Position numbers and translations under genes: made by a program. The notes below the pieces were generated by a model, which was not told the DNA's origin, searched no databases, and saw nothing but the letters and a program-made list of their open reading frames with translations. Shown here piece after piece: positions 57,122 through 64,000 of a DNA stretch of 64,000 bases; positions within the stretch are counted from its first letter, which is position 1; each line of letters starts with the position of its first letter. Source of the stretch: Cupriavidus oxalaticus (GTDB lineage Bacteria; Pseudomonadota; Gammaproteobacteria; Burkholderiales; Burkholderiaceae); NCBI RefSeq assembly GCF_016894385.1, contig NZ_CP069812.1:2542001-2606000 (forward strand), read 5' to 3'.

Positions 57122-57721
57122 ATGATTGCACGCGACGACATCACCGGCCTGATCCTCGCAGGCGGCAGGGGCAGCCGCATGGGCGGCACCGACAAGGGGC
57201 TGCAGCCGCTGCGCGGCACGCCCATGGCAATGCACACGATGATGCGCCTCGGCCCGCAGGTCGGCGGCCTGATCATCAACGCCAACCGCAACCTTGCCGC
57301 CTATGAATCGTTCGGCGTGCCGGTCTACACCGACACGGTGCCCGACTTTGCCGGGCCGCTGGCCGGCATGCTTGCCGGGCTGGAACAGTGCGGCACATCC
57401 TGGATGGTGACGGCGCCATGCGACTCGCCTTTTCTCCCGACCGACCTCGTGGCACGGCTGTCGCAGGCCATCGAGTCCGAGGGCGCGGAACTGGCGATCC
57501 CGGTCACGCTGGATGAAACCGGAAAGCGCCAGACCCAACCCGTGTTCTGCCTGATGCCGGTCAGTGCGCTCGACAGCCTGGTCGCGTATCTTTCCGGCGG
57601 CGGCCGCAAGATCGAGACCTGGGCCGCCTCGCACCGGCTGGCCGAGGTGATGTTCGACGACGCCGCGGCCTTCGCCAATATCAACACGCTGGACGAACTG
57701 CGCACGCACGAAAGCCGCTAG
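57122..57721 (+). CDS. mobA: Molybdenum cofactor guanylyltransferase MobA
   Basis: Adds GMP to molybdopterin to make the bis-MGD cofactor of DMSO-reductase-type enzymes. The 199-residue product has the nucleotide-binding motif LILAGGRGSRMGGTDKGL, then the NANRN and APCDSPFLP motifs. It lies between moaA and moeA, and a short TAGTCGCCCGC tandem repeat follows its stop codon. Confidence 0.94.
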   Translation: MIARDDITGLILAGGRGSRMGGTDKGLQPLRGTPMAMHTMMRLGPQVGGLIINANRNLAAYESFGVPVYTDTVPDFAGPLAGMLAGLEQCGTSWMVTAPCDSPFLPTDLVARLSQAIESEGAELAIPVTLDETGKRQTQPVFCLMPVSALDSLVAYLSGGGRKIETWAASHRLAEVMFDDAAAFANINTLDELRTHESR

Positions 57722-57747
57722 TCGCCCGCTAGTCGCCCGCTAGTCGC
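57719..57747 (+). repeat. 11-bp tandem repeat at the end of mobA
   Basis: Unit TAGTCGCCCGC occurs twice plus a partial third copy, starting with the mobA TAG stop. A slippage product; length may vary between strains. Confidence 0.7.
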
Positions 57748-57778
57748 CAACAACGCAATCACCCGCCGCCGAGCCACC

Positions 57779-59083
57779 ATGCCTTCCCTGCAATCCGTCA
57801 TTTCCTGCCTGTCCGACTACGACCCCACCGCGTTGCCGGTAGACCAGGCCAATCGCATCATCGGCGAGGTGGTGGAGCCGGTGCGCGGCATCGAACAGCT
57901 GCCGATCCGCAGCGCACTCGAGCGCGTGCTGGCCGAGGACATCGTCTCGACCCTCGACGTGCCTGCCCATGACAACTCGGCCATGGACGGCTACGCCTTC
58001 CGCAGCGAAGCGCTCGCCGCGGCGCAGACCGACACCATCGAGCTGGAAGTGATCGGCAGCGCCTTCGCCGGCGGCGCCGGCGCGCTCGCACCCACGGCCG
58101 TGCAGGCGGTGCGCATCATGACCGGCGCGGTAATGCCGGCCGGCTGCGACACGGTGGTGCCGCAGGAATTCGTCGAAGCGGTGGCCGACGGTACGCACAT
58201 CCGCTTTGCCGCCGATTGCGTGCGCGCCGGCGACAACCGCCGCCTGCGCGGCGAAGACCTCGCGCGCGGCCAGGCCGCGCTGCCGGCCGGCCGCATCGTC
58301 CAGCCGGCCGACCTCGGCCTGCTGGCTTCGCTGGGCATTGCCGAAGTGCGCGTGCGCCGGCGCCTGCGCGTGGCCTTCTTCTCCACCGGCGATGAACTGC
58401 GCTCGATCGGCGAGCCGCTGGACGCTGGCTGCGTCTACGACTCGAACCGCTATACGCTGCACGGCATGCTGCGCCGGATGAACGTCGAATTCCTCGACAT
58501 GGGCGTGGTGCGCGACGACCCCGAGGCACTGGAAACGGCTTTCCGCACTGCCTGCGAAAGCGCCGACGCGGTCATCACCTCGGGCGGCGTCTCGGTCGGC
58601 GAGGCCGACTACACCAAGCAGATCATGGCGCGCCTGGGGGATGTCACCTTCTGGAAGATCGCCATGCGCCCGGGCCGGCCGATGGCGTTCGGGCGCATCG
58701 GCAGCGGTGAGGGCCAGGAGGGCCGCGATTCGGCGCTGCTGTTCGGCCTTCCGGGCAACCCCGTCGCGGTGATGGTCACCTTCTACCACTTCGTGCGGGC
58801 AGCGCTGCACCGGCTGATGGGTGCCAACGTGCCGCCGCTGCCGCTGCTGCAGGTGCGCAGCGCGCAGGCGATCCGCAAGAAACCCGGCCGCACCGAATAC
58901 CAGCGCGGCATCCTGGGCCGGGCGGCTGACGGACATTGGGAAGTGCGCATCACCGGCCAGCAGGGTTCCGGCGTGCTGCGCTCGATGAGCGAGGCCAACT
59001 GCTTTATCGTGCTCGGCCACGAGCAGGACTCGGTCAAGGCCGGCGATCCGGTCGAGGTCATGCTGTTCGACGGGCTGGTCTGA
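57779..59083 (+). CDS. moeA: Molybdopterin molybdenumtransferase MoeA
   Basis: Inserts molybdate into molybdopterin-AMP at the last step of cofactor assembly. The 434-residue product has NSAMDGYAFRS, GAVMPAGCDTVVPQE, the MoCF motif TSGGVSVGEADYTKQ, and LPGNPVAVMVTF. It completes a moaA-mobA-moeA group downstream of rne. The remaining moa/mog genes are not in the window. Confidence 0.96.
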   Translation: MPSLQSVISCLSDYDPTALPVDQANRIIGEVVEPVRGIEQLPIRSALERVLAEDIVSTLDVPAHDNSAMDGYAFRSEALAAAQTDTIELEVIGSAFAGGAGALAPTAVQAVRIMTGAVMPAGCDTVVPQEFVEAVADGTHIRFAADCVRAGDNRRLRGEDLARGQAALPAGRIVQPADLGLLASLGIAEVRVRRRLRVAFFSTGDELRSIGEPLDAGCVYDSNRYTLHGMLRRMNVEFLDMGVVRDDPEALETAFRTACESADAVITSGGVSVGEADYTKQIMARLGDVTFWKIAMRPGRPMAFGRIGSGEGQEGRDSALLFGLPGNPVAVMVTFYHFVRAALHRLMGANVPPLPLLQVRSAQAIRKKPGRTEYQRGILGRAADGHWEVRITGQQGSGVLRSMSEANCFIVLGHEQDSVKAGDPVEVMLFDGLV

Positions 59084-59265
59084 GCGCGGCGACGGGCCGG
59101 CCGCTTCGCTGCGGCCGCAATGTGTCGTATTTGTGCTGCACATTTGCCTCCGTGACGCGTCCGGCGCACGGCTTTCGGCCGCGGCGCGGGCAGCGGACTA
59201 TGCTTGGGGTCGGCCAGTCGCTACACTTGGCGCACGATTCAGCAACAATCAAGTCATCCCCCGTC

Positions 59266-59547
59266 ATGAATCAGGAGATCGCCTACCTCCACCCCGTGAA
59301 GACCGCCCGCGCGCTGGTGCTGGTCTACCTGTGCTTCTCGCTGCCGATCGTCTCGCTGGGCCTGTTTGTCACCTTTGTCCGCTATGGCGACCTGCCGGCG
59401 ATCACGGTCTTCAGCGCGATCATCCTGAATGCGCTGATCGGCTTTGGCCTGCTGTGGCTGGCGTGCAAGGCGTACAACTGGGTGGCCGCCCGCTTTGGCG
59501 GCATCGAAGTCCACGTGCGCGAACTGGCGCCCGAGGACGACCGCTGA
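59266..59547 (+). CDS. Small two-helix membrane protein, unknown (DUF3566-like)
   Basis: A 93-residue membrane protein with two hydrophobic helices (ALVLVYLCFSLPIVSLGLFV and FSAIILNALIGFGLLWLA) and a charged C-terminus. The end, AYNWVAARFGGIEVHVRELAPED, recalls the YN-x-GG-x-V-x-L motif of DUF3566 proteins, but this is a weak visual match. It stands alone between moeA and the convergent rmuC. No ribosome site is clear. Function unknown. Confidence 0.7.
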   Translation: MNQEIAYLHPVKTARALVLVYLCFSLPIVSLGLFVTFVRYGDLPAITVFSAIILNALIGFGLLWLACKAYNWVAARFGGIEVHVRELAPEDDR

Positions 59548-59602
59548 ACCCACGCTGATTTGCGGGCCGGCAGCCTGCCGGCCCTTCCCTGCTCCGGCGC
59601 GC

Positions 59603-61081
59603 TCAGCCGCCGTTGTCATCCGGCGTCTCCGCCGTCTCCACCCCGTTCAGTCCGAGCAACTGTTGCGCGGCATCGCCCGGCAGCGCTTCCACCGTCCGCA
59701 GCTTGCGCGCCATCTGGCGCGTGCGCACCTCGGCCTGCTCGATATTGCGCGCCGCGCGCTCGAGGGTGTCGCGGGTCTTGGCCAGCACGTCGCCAAACTT
59801 GCCGAACTCGGTCTTGACCGCACCGAGCACTTCCCACACTTCGCTTGAGCGTTTTTCCAACGCCAGCGTGCGGAAACCCATTTGCAGGCTGTTCAGCAGT
59901 GCGGTCAGCGTGGTCGGACCCGCCACGGTAACGCGATAGTCGCGCTGCAGCAGGTCGGTCAGGCCTGGTCGCCGCAACACTTCGGCATACAGCCCTTCGG
60001 TCGGCAGGAACAGGATGGCGAAATCGGTAGTCTGTGGCGGCGCCAGGTATTTTTCGGCAATGGTCTGCGCCTCTCGGCGCAAGGCAACTTCCAGTTCGCG
60101 GCCGAAGGCAATGACGCCGTCCGGGTCACCGCGCTCCTGCGCATCGACCAGCCGCTCGTACTGTTCCTTGGGAAACTTGGCATCGACCGGCAACCACACC
60201 GGCATGTTGTCGCCACCCGCGGCCTTGCCGGGCAGCCGGATGGCAAATTCCACCCGCGCGCCCGAATTGCGCACCGTCTCGACGTTCTTGCCGTACTGGT
60301 CCGGCGTCAGCATCTGCTCCAGCAGCATTTCGAGCTGGACCTCGCCCCAGGTGCCGCGCGACTTCACGTTGGTCAGCACCTTCTTCAGGTCGCCCACGCC
60401 CTGCGCCAGTGCCTGCATCTCGCCCAGCCCGCGATGCACTTGCTCGAGCCGGTCCGACACCAGCCGGAACGACTCGCCCAGGCGCTGCTCCAGCGTGGCA
60501 TGCAGTTTCTCGTCGACGGTGCGGCGCATTTCTTCCAGCTTGGTCGCGTTGTTGGCCTCGATGTCGCGCAGCTTCTGCTCCAGCGTGGCCCGCACCTCGG
60601 CCAGGCGGCGCTCGTTGGCTTCGGACATCTGCGCCAGCTGCTGCTGCAAGCCGTCACCGAAGCGGCGCAGCGCCCCCGCCTGCTCGTCGCGCGCCTGCTG
60701 GCCTTGCAGCATCAGGTGCTGGCGTACGTGCTCGAGCTGCTGCGTATTGGACTCGGTCAGCTTGGCGAGCTGCTGCGCGAAGGTGTCGATCTGGTTGTTC
60801 TGCAGCGTGGCGATACCGGTCAGCTGCGACGACAGCGCCTGCTGGAAGCGCAGCATCTGCTGGGCCGACTCGTCGCGGTTGCCGCGCGCCGCCTCGGCTA
60901 CGTCGGTGCGGACCGCGCGCTCCACGCGCTCCATGCCGCGCGCCCCTTCCACGCGCAACTCGGCAAGTTGCCTGGCCAGCTCGGCGCCGGGCGCGGCTGC
61001 CTGCTGGCGCAGCAGCACCACCACGAGCAAGACAACCGCGAGCAGCGCCACGGCCAGCGTCAGGTACGGAATCAGCGACAT
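59603..61081 (-). CDS. rmuC: DNA recombination protein RmuC
   Basis: Suppresses DNA inversions between short inverted repeats in E. coli; the RmuC domain is nuclease-like. The 492-residue product has one N-terminal transmembrane helix (SLIPYLTLAVALLAVVLLVV), a long coiled coil at about residues 35-235, and the RmuC domain with the core GTWGEVQLEMLLEQML and PVDAKFPKEQYERLV. Three genes on this strand, antiporter, dehydrogenase and rmuC, lie 4 and 37 bases apart. Confidence 0.92.
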   Translation of the reverse strand: MSLIPYLTLAVALLAVVLLVVVLLRQQAAAPGAELARQLAELRVEGARGMERVERAVRTDVAEAARGNRDESAQQMLRFQQALSSQLTGIATLQNNQIDTFAQQLAKLTESNTQQLEHVRQHLMLQGQQARDEQAGALRRFGDGLQQQLAQMSEANERRLAEVRATLEQKLRDIEANNATKLEEMRRTVDEKLHATLEQRLGESFRLVSDRLEQVHRGLGEMQALAQGVGDLKKVLTNVKSRGTWGEVQLEMLLEQMLTPDQYGKNVETVRNSGARVEFAIRLPGKAAGGDNMPVWLPVDAKFPKEQYERLVDAQERGDPDGVIAFGRELEVALRREAQTIAEKYLAPPQTTDFAILFLPTEGLYAEVLRRPGLTDLLQRDYRVTVAGPTTLTALLNSLQMGFRTLALEKRSSEVWEVLGAVKTEFGKFGDVLAKTRDTLERAARNIEQAEVRTRQMARKLRTVEALPGDAAQQLLGLNGVETAETPDDNGG

Positions 61082-61118
61082 GCGGCAACAAGATAAGCGA
61101 CAGACTACCGAGCGCGCC

Positions 61119-62114
61119 TCAGCGGCGGCGCGGCATGACTTCGGGGTTGATCACGGTGGGCGGATGGCCGGCCTGCGGGCCCTGGTCGAGCGCGGCGATC
61201 AGGTTGTCGGCGGCCAGCATCGCCATGGCGCGGCGGGTCTTTTCCGAGGCGCTGGCGATATGCGGCGTCAGCACGACATTCGGCACCGTCAGCAGGTCGG
61301 GATGGACACTGGGCTCGCCCTCGAATACATCCAGGCCGGCGCCGAAGATGCGCTTGTCGCGCAGCGCCTGCGCCAGGGCGGCGTCGTCGACGATGCCGCC
61401 GCGCGCCAGGTTGACCAGCGTCGCGGTCGGCTTCATCAGCGCCAGCTCGGCAGCGCCGATGGCATGGTGGCTCTGCGGGCCATAAGGCAGCACCAGCAGC
61501 AGGTGGTCGGACTGGCGCAGCAGGTCTTGCTTGCTGACATAGCGGGCATTGAGCGCGCGCTCGGTGTCCGCCGGCAGCTGGCTGCGGTTGTGGTACAGCA
61601 CGCTCATGCCAAACCCGCCGGCACGGCGCGCCAGCGCCTGGCCGATGCGGCCCATGCCCAGGATGCCGAGCGTGCTGCCGTACAGGTCCATGCCGACCAG
61701 CATGTCGTAGCTCCAGCGCTGCCACTTGCCGGCGCGCAGGTAGTGCTCGGCCTCGGTGACACGGCGCGCCGTGGCCATCAGCAGCGCCCAGCCGAAGTCG
61801 GCGGTGGTCTCGGTCAGCACGTCGGGCGTATTGGTGGCAACGACCCCCGCGGCGGTCAGCGCCGGCACGTCGAGGTTGTTGTAGCCGACGGCCATGTTGC
61901 ACACCGCGCGCAGCGAGGGCAACGCAGCGACCAGGCCTGCGTCGATGCGGTCGGCGGCGTTGGCCAGCACGCCGGCCTTGCCGGCCAGCCGCGCCTTCAG
62001 CGCGGCGGCATCGAGCACCGCGTCCTGCTGGTTGTCGTCGACATCGAAATACTGCGCCAGGCGGTCGATCACTTCGGGATAGATGGCGCGGGTGACAAGG
62101 ACGGACGGCTTCAT
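61119..62114 (-). CDS. D-2-hydroxyacid dehydrogenase (glyoxylate/hydroxypyruvate reductase-like)
   Basis: A 331-residue NAD(P)H-dependent enzyme of the D-isomer 2-hydroxyacid dehydrogenase family. The nucleotide-binding GMGRIGQALARRAGGFG, the catalytic Arg in NLARGGIVDD, Glu in DVFEGEP and His in LTPHIASAS are all present. It most resembles glyoxylate/hydroxypyruvate reductases and D-glycerate dehydrogenases; the substrate is not certain. It starts four bases after the antiporter stop and 37 bases before rmuC. Confidence 0.88.
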   Translation of the reverse strand: MKPSVLVTRAIYPEVIDRLAQYFDVDDNQQDAVLDAAALKARLAGKAGVLANAADRIDAGLVAALPSLRAVCNMAVGYNNLDVPALTAAGVVATNTPDVLTETTADFGWALLMATARRVTEAEHYLRAGKWQRWSYDMLVGMDLYGSTLGILGMGRIGQALARRAGGFGMSVLYHNRSQLPADTERALNARYVSKQDLLRQSDHLLLVLPYGPQSHHAIGAAELALMKPTATLVNLARGGIVDDAALAQALRDKRIFGAGLDVFEGEPSVHPDLLTVPNVVLTPHIASASEKTRRAMAMLAADNLIAALDQGPQAGHPPTVINPEVMPRRR

Positions 62115-62118
62115 GGCA

Positions 62119-63555
62119 TCACACGTGGAAGAAGAGGAAGGTCATGATGACGAACAGCGGCATCAGGAAGATGCCCGAGTACAGCATGTAGCCGAAGAAG
62201 CTCGGCATGCGCACGCCGCGGTTCTCGGCAATGGCCTTGACCATCAGGTTGGGCGCGTTGCCGATATAGGTGTTGGCGCCCATGAAGACCGCGCCGGTGG
62301 AAATCGCGGCCAGCGTCGAGGCATCGCGCGTCATCAGCGTGGCGGCGTCGCCGCCGGCGGTGTTGAAGAACACCAGGTAGGTTGGCGCATTGTCCAGGAA
62401 CGACGACAGCAGCCCGGTCGCCCAGAAATACATGCTGTCGACCGGCTGCCCGTTGCTGTCGCTGACCGCGCGGATCACGCCGGCAAAGGCGCCGTCGGTG
62501 CCGGCCTTGAGCATGGCGATCACCGGGATGATGGTCAGGAAGATGCCGGCGAACAGCTTGCCTACCTCCAGGATCGGCTCCCAGTTGAACTCGTTGCCCG
62601 CGCGCGCGGTATGCGGCGTGACCAGCAGCGACACCACCGCCACCACGATCAGCAGCGCATCGCGCGCCACCGCCTGCAGCGGCACGTCGGTACCGAAGAC
62701 GTTGAACGAGATGGCCGGCTGCCACAGCCCGCTCATCAGCACCAGGCCGATCACCGCCAGCAGCAGCACGAAGTTGATCTTGCCGTCGATCGAGATACTG
62801 TGCGAGTCCGGCGTTGGGTCGTTCTTCTGCGGCAGTTCTTCTTCCTTGTTGCGGTAGTAGTGGCGGTCGACCAGGTAGAACACCACCAGCAGCACCGCGC
62901 AGATAAACAGCGTCTCCAGGTAGATGTGGCGCATGGTCCAGAAGAAATCCACGCCCTTCAGGAAGCCCAGGAACAGCGGCGGATCGCCCAGCGGCGTCAG
63001 CGAGCCGCCGGCATTGGCCACCAGGAAGATAAAGAACACGACCACGTGCGCCACGTGGCGACGGTTGTCGTTGGCGCGCAGCAGCGGCCGGATCAGCAGC
63101 ATGGCCGCGCCGGTCGTCCCCATGAAACTCGCCAGCACCGTGCCCAGCGCCAGGATGCCCGTATTGAGCCTCGGTGTCCCGTGCAGGTTGCCGCGCACGC
63201 AGATGCCGCCCGCGACGATATAGAGCGAAGCGATCAGCGAGATGAACGGGATGTACTCGGCGAGCAGCGCATGCACCACGCTGGCGGCTGCCGCATGCGT
63301 GCCGAATACCGCGGCGAACGGCAGCAGGAACAGCAGTCCCCAGCCCGCGGCGATCTTGCCATAGTGGTGGTGCCAGACCTTCGGCGCGAGCAGTGGCCAC
63401 AGCGCAATCGACAGCAGGATGCCGGCAAACGGCAGCCCCCATAGCGGCGACAGTGCAGCCCCGTCGAGGTCAGCGGCATGCGCGGCCACAGGGAAGACAG
63501 CAAGGACAGCGGCCAGCATGGCCAGCATCGGCAGCTGTACGAAAGCAAGTCGCAT
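62119..63555 (-). CDS. NhaD-type sodium:proton antiporter
   Basis: A 478-residue inner-membrane antiporter of the ion-transporter superfamily (NhaD/UIT). It begins with a cleavable-looking hydrophobic segment (MRLAFVQLPMLAMLAAVL ... AHAAD), then 11-12 helices. NAGGSLTPLGDPPLFLGF and SFLDNAPTYLVFFNTAGGD fit the NhaD signature. The ATG at 63555 is preferred because AGGAGAT lies about nine bases upstream. It pumps Na+ out of the cytoplasm in characterised relatives; the ion is inferred. Confidence 0.85.
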   Translation of the reverse strand: MRLAFVQLPMLAMLAAVLAVFPVAAHAADLDGAALSPLWGLPFAGILLSIALWPLLAPKVWHHHYGKIAAGWGLLFLLPFAAVFGTHAAAASVVHALLAEYIPFISLIASLYIVAGGICVRGNLHGTPRLNTGILALGTVLASFMGTTGAAMLLIRPLLRANDNRRHVAHVVVFFIFLVANAGGSLTPLGDPPLFLGFLKGVDFFWTMRHIYLETLFICAVLLVVFYLVDRHYYRNKEEELPQKNDPTPDSHSISIDGKINFVLLLAVIGLVLMSGLWQPAISFNVFGTDVPLQAVARDALLIVVAVVSLLVTPHTARAGNEFNWEPILEVGKLFAGIFLTIIPVIAMLKAGTDGAFAGVIRAVSDSNGQPVDSMYFWATGLLSSFLDNAPTYLVFFNTAGGDAATLMTRDASTLAAISTGAVFMGANTYIGNAPNLMVKAIAENRGVRMPSFFGYMLYSGIFLMPLFVIMTFLFFHV

Positions 63556-63721
63556 CAGGCAGGATCTCCTCGGGAATGCAGCATTCATGGTGCATCGAGC
63601 CCCCGCCACCAACGGCGTGCGGGCTCGCACGGCAAGCCTGCAAGTGTAATCGAACCGCCGCGCGCGACCGCTGTGCGGCGCGCGTTTACAGGCGATTCTT
63701 ACGTCCGTGCTGCCCCGCGGA
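63556..63721. other. Intergenic region between the antiporter and the lutC-like gene
   Basis: No gene seen. It lies between two minus-strand genes, so it holds the antiporter's promoter or leader and the 3' end of the lutC-like transcript. Confidence 0.4.
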
Positions 63722-64000
63722 TCAAGCCTGCTCGACCAGGATCACATGCACGCGATACGGGCCATGCGCGCCCAGCACGATGGTCTGCTCGATATCCCCG
63801 GTGCGCGACGGGCCGCTGATGATATTAGTTGCGCGCGGCAGCTCGCCGCGCTCGCTGCGCACCAGCGCAAAGGCGTCTTCCAGCCCGGCGACCACGCGCG
63901 AGCGCGGCACCACCGCGATATGCGTTTCCGGCAGCAGCGCCGCGGAGGCGAATGTCGCCGGCCCCGACAGCAGCATCAGCGAGCCGGTCTCGGCGATTGC
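63722..64000 (-). CDS. LUD-domain (LutC/YkgG-like) protein, cut by window edge
   Basis: The C-terminal 92 residues of a LUD-domain protein; its 5' end lies beyond base 64000 and the frame is open to the edge. The visible part (AIAETGSLMLLSGPA at the top, SERGELPRATNIISGPSRT in the middle, VLGAHGPYRVHVILVEQA at the end) matches LutC, a subunit of the lactate utilisation complex LutABC. The lutA and lutB genes would be to the right. The assignment rests on this C-terminal portion only. Confidence 0.8.
   Translation of the reverse strand, partial: AIAETGSLMLLSGPATFASAALLPETHIAVVPRSRVVAGLEDAFALVRSERGELPRATNIISGPSRTGDIEQTIVLGAHGPYRVHVILVEQA

Overview
The window is a GC-rich stretch of a Burkholderiales (beta-proteobacterial) main chromosome. 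The strongest candidate is Cupriavidus, or a close Ralstonia relative. Evidence is the codon use, the order uvrC-pgsA-tRNA-Gly-tRNA-Gly-tRNA-Cys, the long lepB/rnc/era/recO/pdxJ/acpS cluster joined to rpoE-mucA-mucB-mucD-lepA, the complete plsX-fab cluster, and the pairing of earP with an elongation factor P that carries Arg32. The genus is an inference; no search was run. No rRNA, CRISPR array, insertion sequence or replication origin is seen.

Layout. 1-1106: the end of an integrated element, with a tyrosine integrase cut by the left edge and running into the 3' end of a tRNA-Ser gene. 1167-9945: acetyl-CoA synthetase with an SSS-type symporter, a DMT exporter, a UPF0114 membrane protein, class I fumarase and glutamate racemase, with a REP-like repeat pair between the last two. 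9968-15264: a tandem AAA+ ATPase, then an iron-responsive block (Fur-like box, 21-residue membrane peptide, tonB-exbB-exbD, second Fur-like box, hemP). 15297-17280: a possible stand-alone structured RNA, a GlcG/HbpS protein, two small secreted low-complexity proteins and tRNA-Leu. 17365-20774: YeiH-type transporter with a divergent LysR regulator, and a CPA2 antiporter.

21143-26563: uvrC-pgsA-tRNA cluster, then earP-efp. 26653-34833: nagZ, acpS, pdxJ, recO, era, rnc, a DUF4845 protein, lepB and lepA, all on the minus strand and tightly packed with four-base stop/start overlaps at several junctions. 35045-39423: glutaredoxin-like protein, mucD, mucB, mucA, rpoE (envelope-stress sigma factor system). 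39535-46871: YgfX-like protein, then fabF, acpP, fabG, fabD, fabH, plsX, rpmF and yceD (fatty-acid and phospholipid synthesis linked to ribosomal protein L32). 47067-51809: maf, a tetrapyrrole-methylase-family protein, sppA, a Rieske protein, a HAD phosphatase and rluC. 51810-52611: a long untranslated leader with hairpins in front of rne. 52612-59083: rne, then moaA-mobA-moeA for molybdenum cofactor. 59266-64000: small membrane protein, rmuC, a D-2-hydroxyacid dehydrogenase, a NhaD-type antiporter and the end of a lutC-like gene cut by the right edge.

Most of the window is core housekeeping DNA. I did not find a clear new multi-gene system. The less explained items are the hairpin-rich putative RNA at 15297-15526, the 21-residue peptide behind a Fur-like box at 12630, the symporter with an inserted coiled coil and an EF-hand-like loop, the tandem AAA+ protein, the secreted 12-residue-repeat protein and the rne leader.
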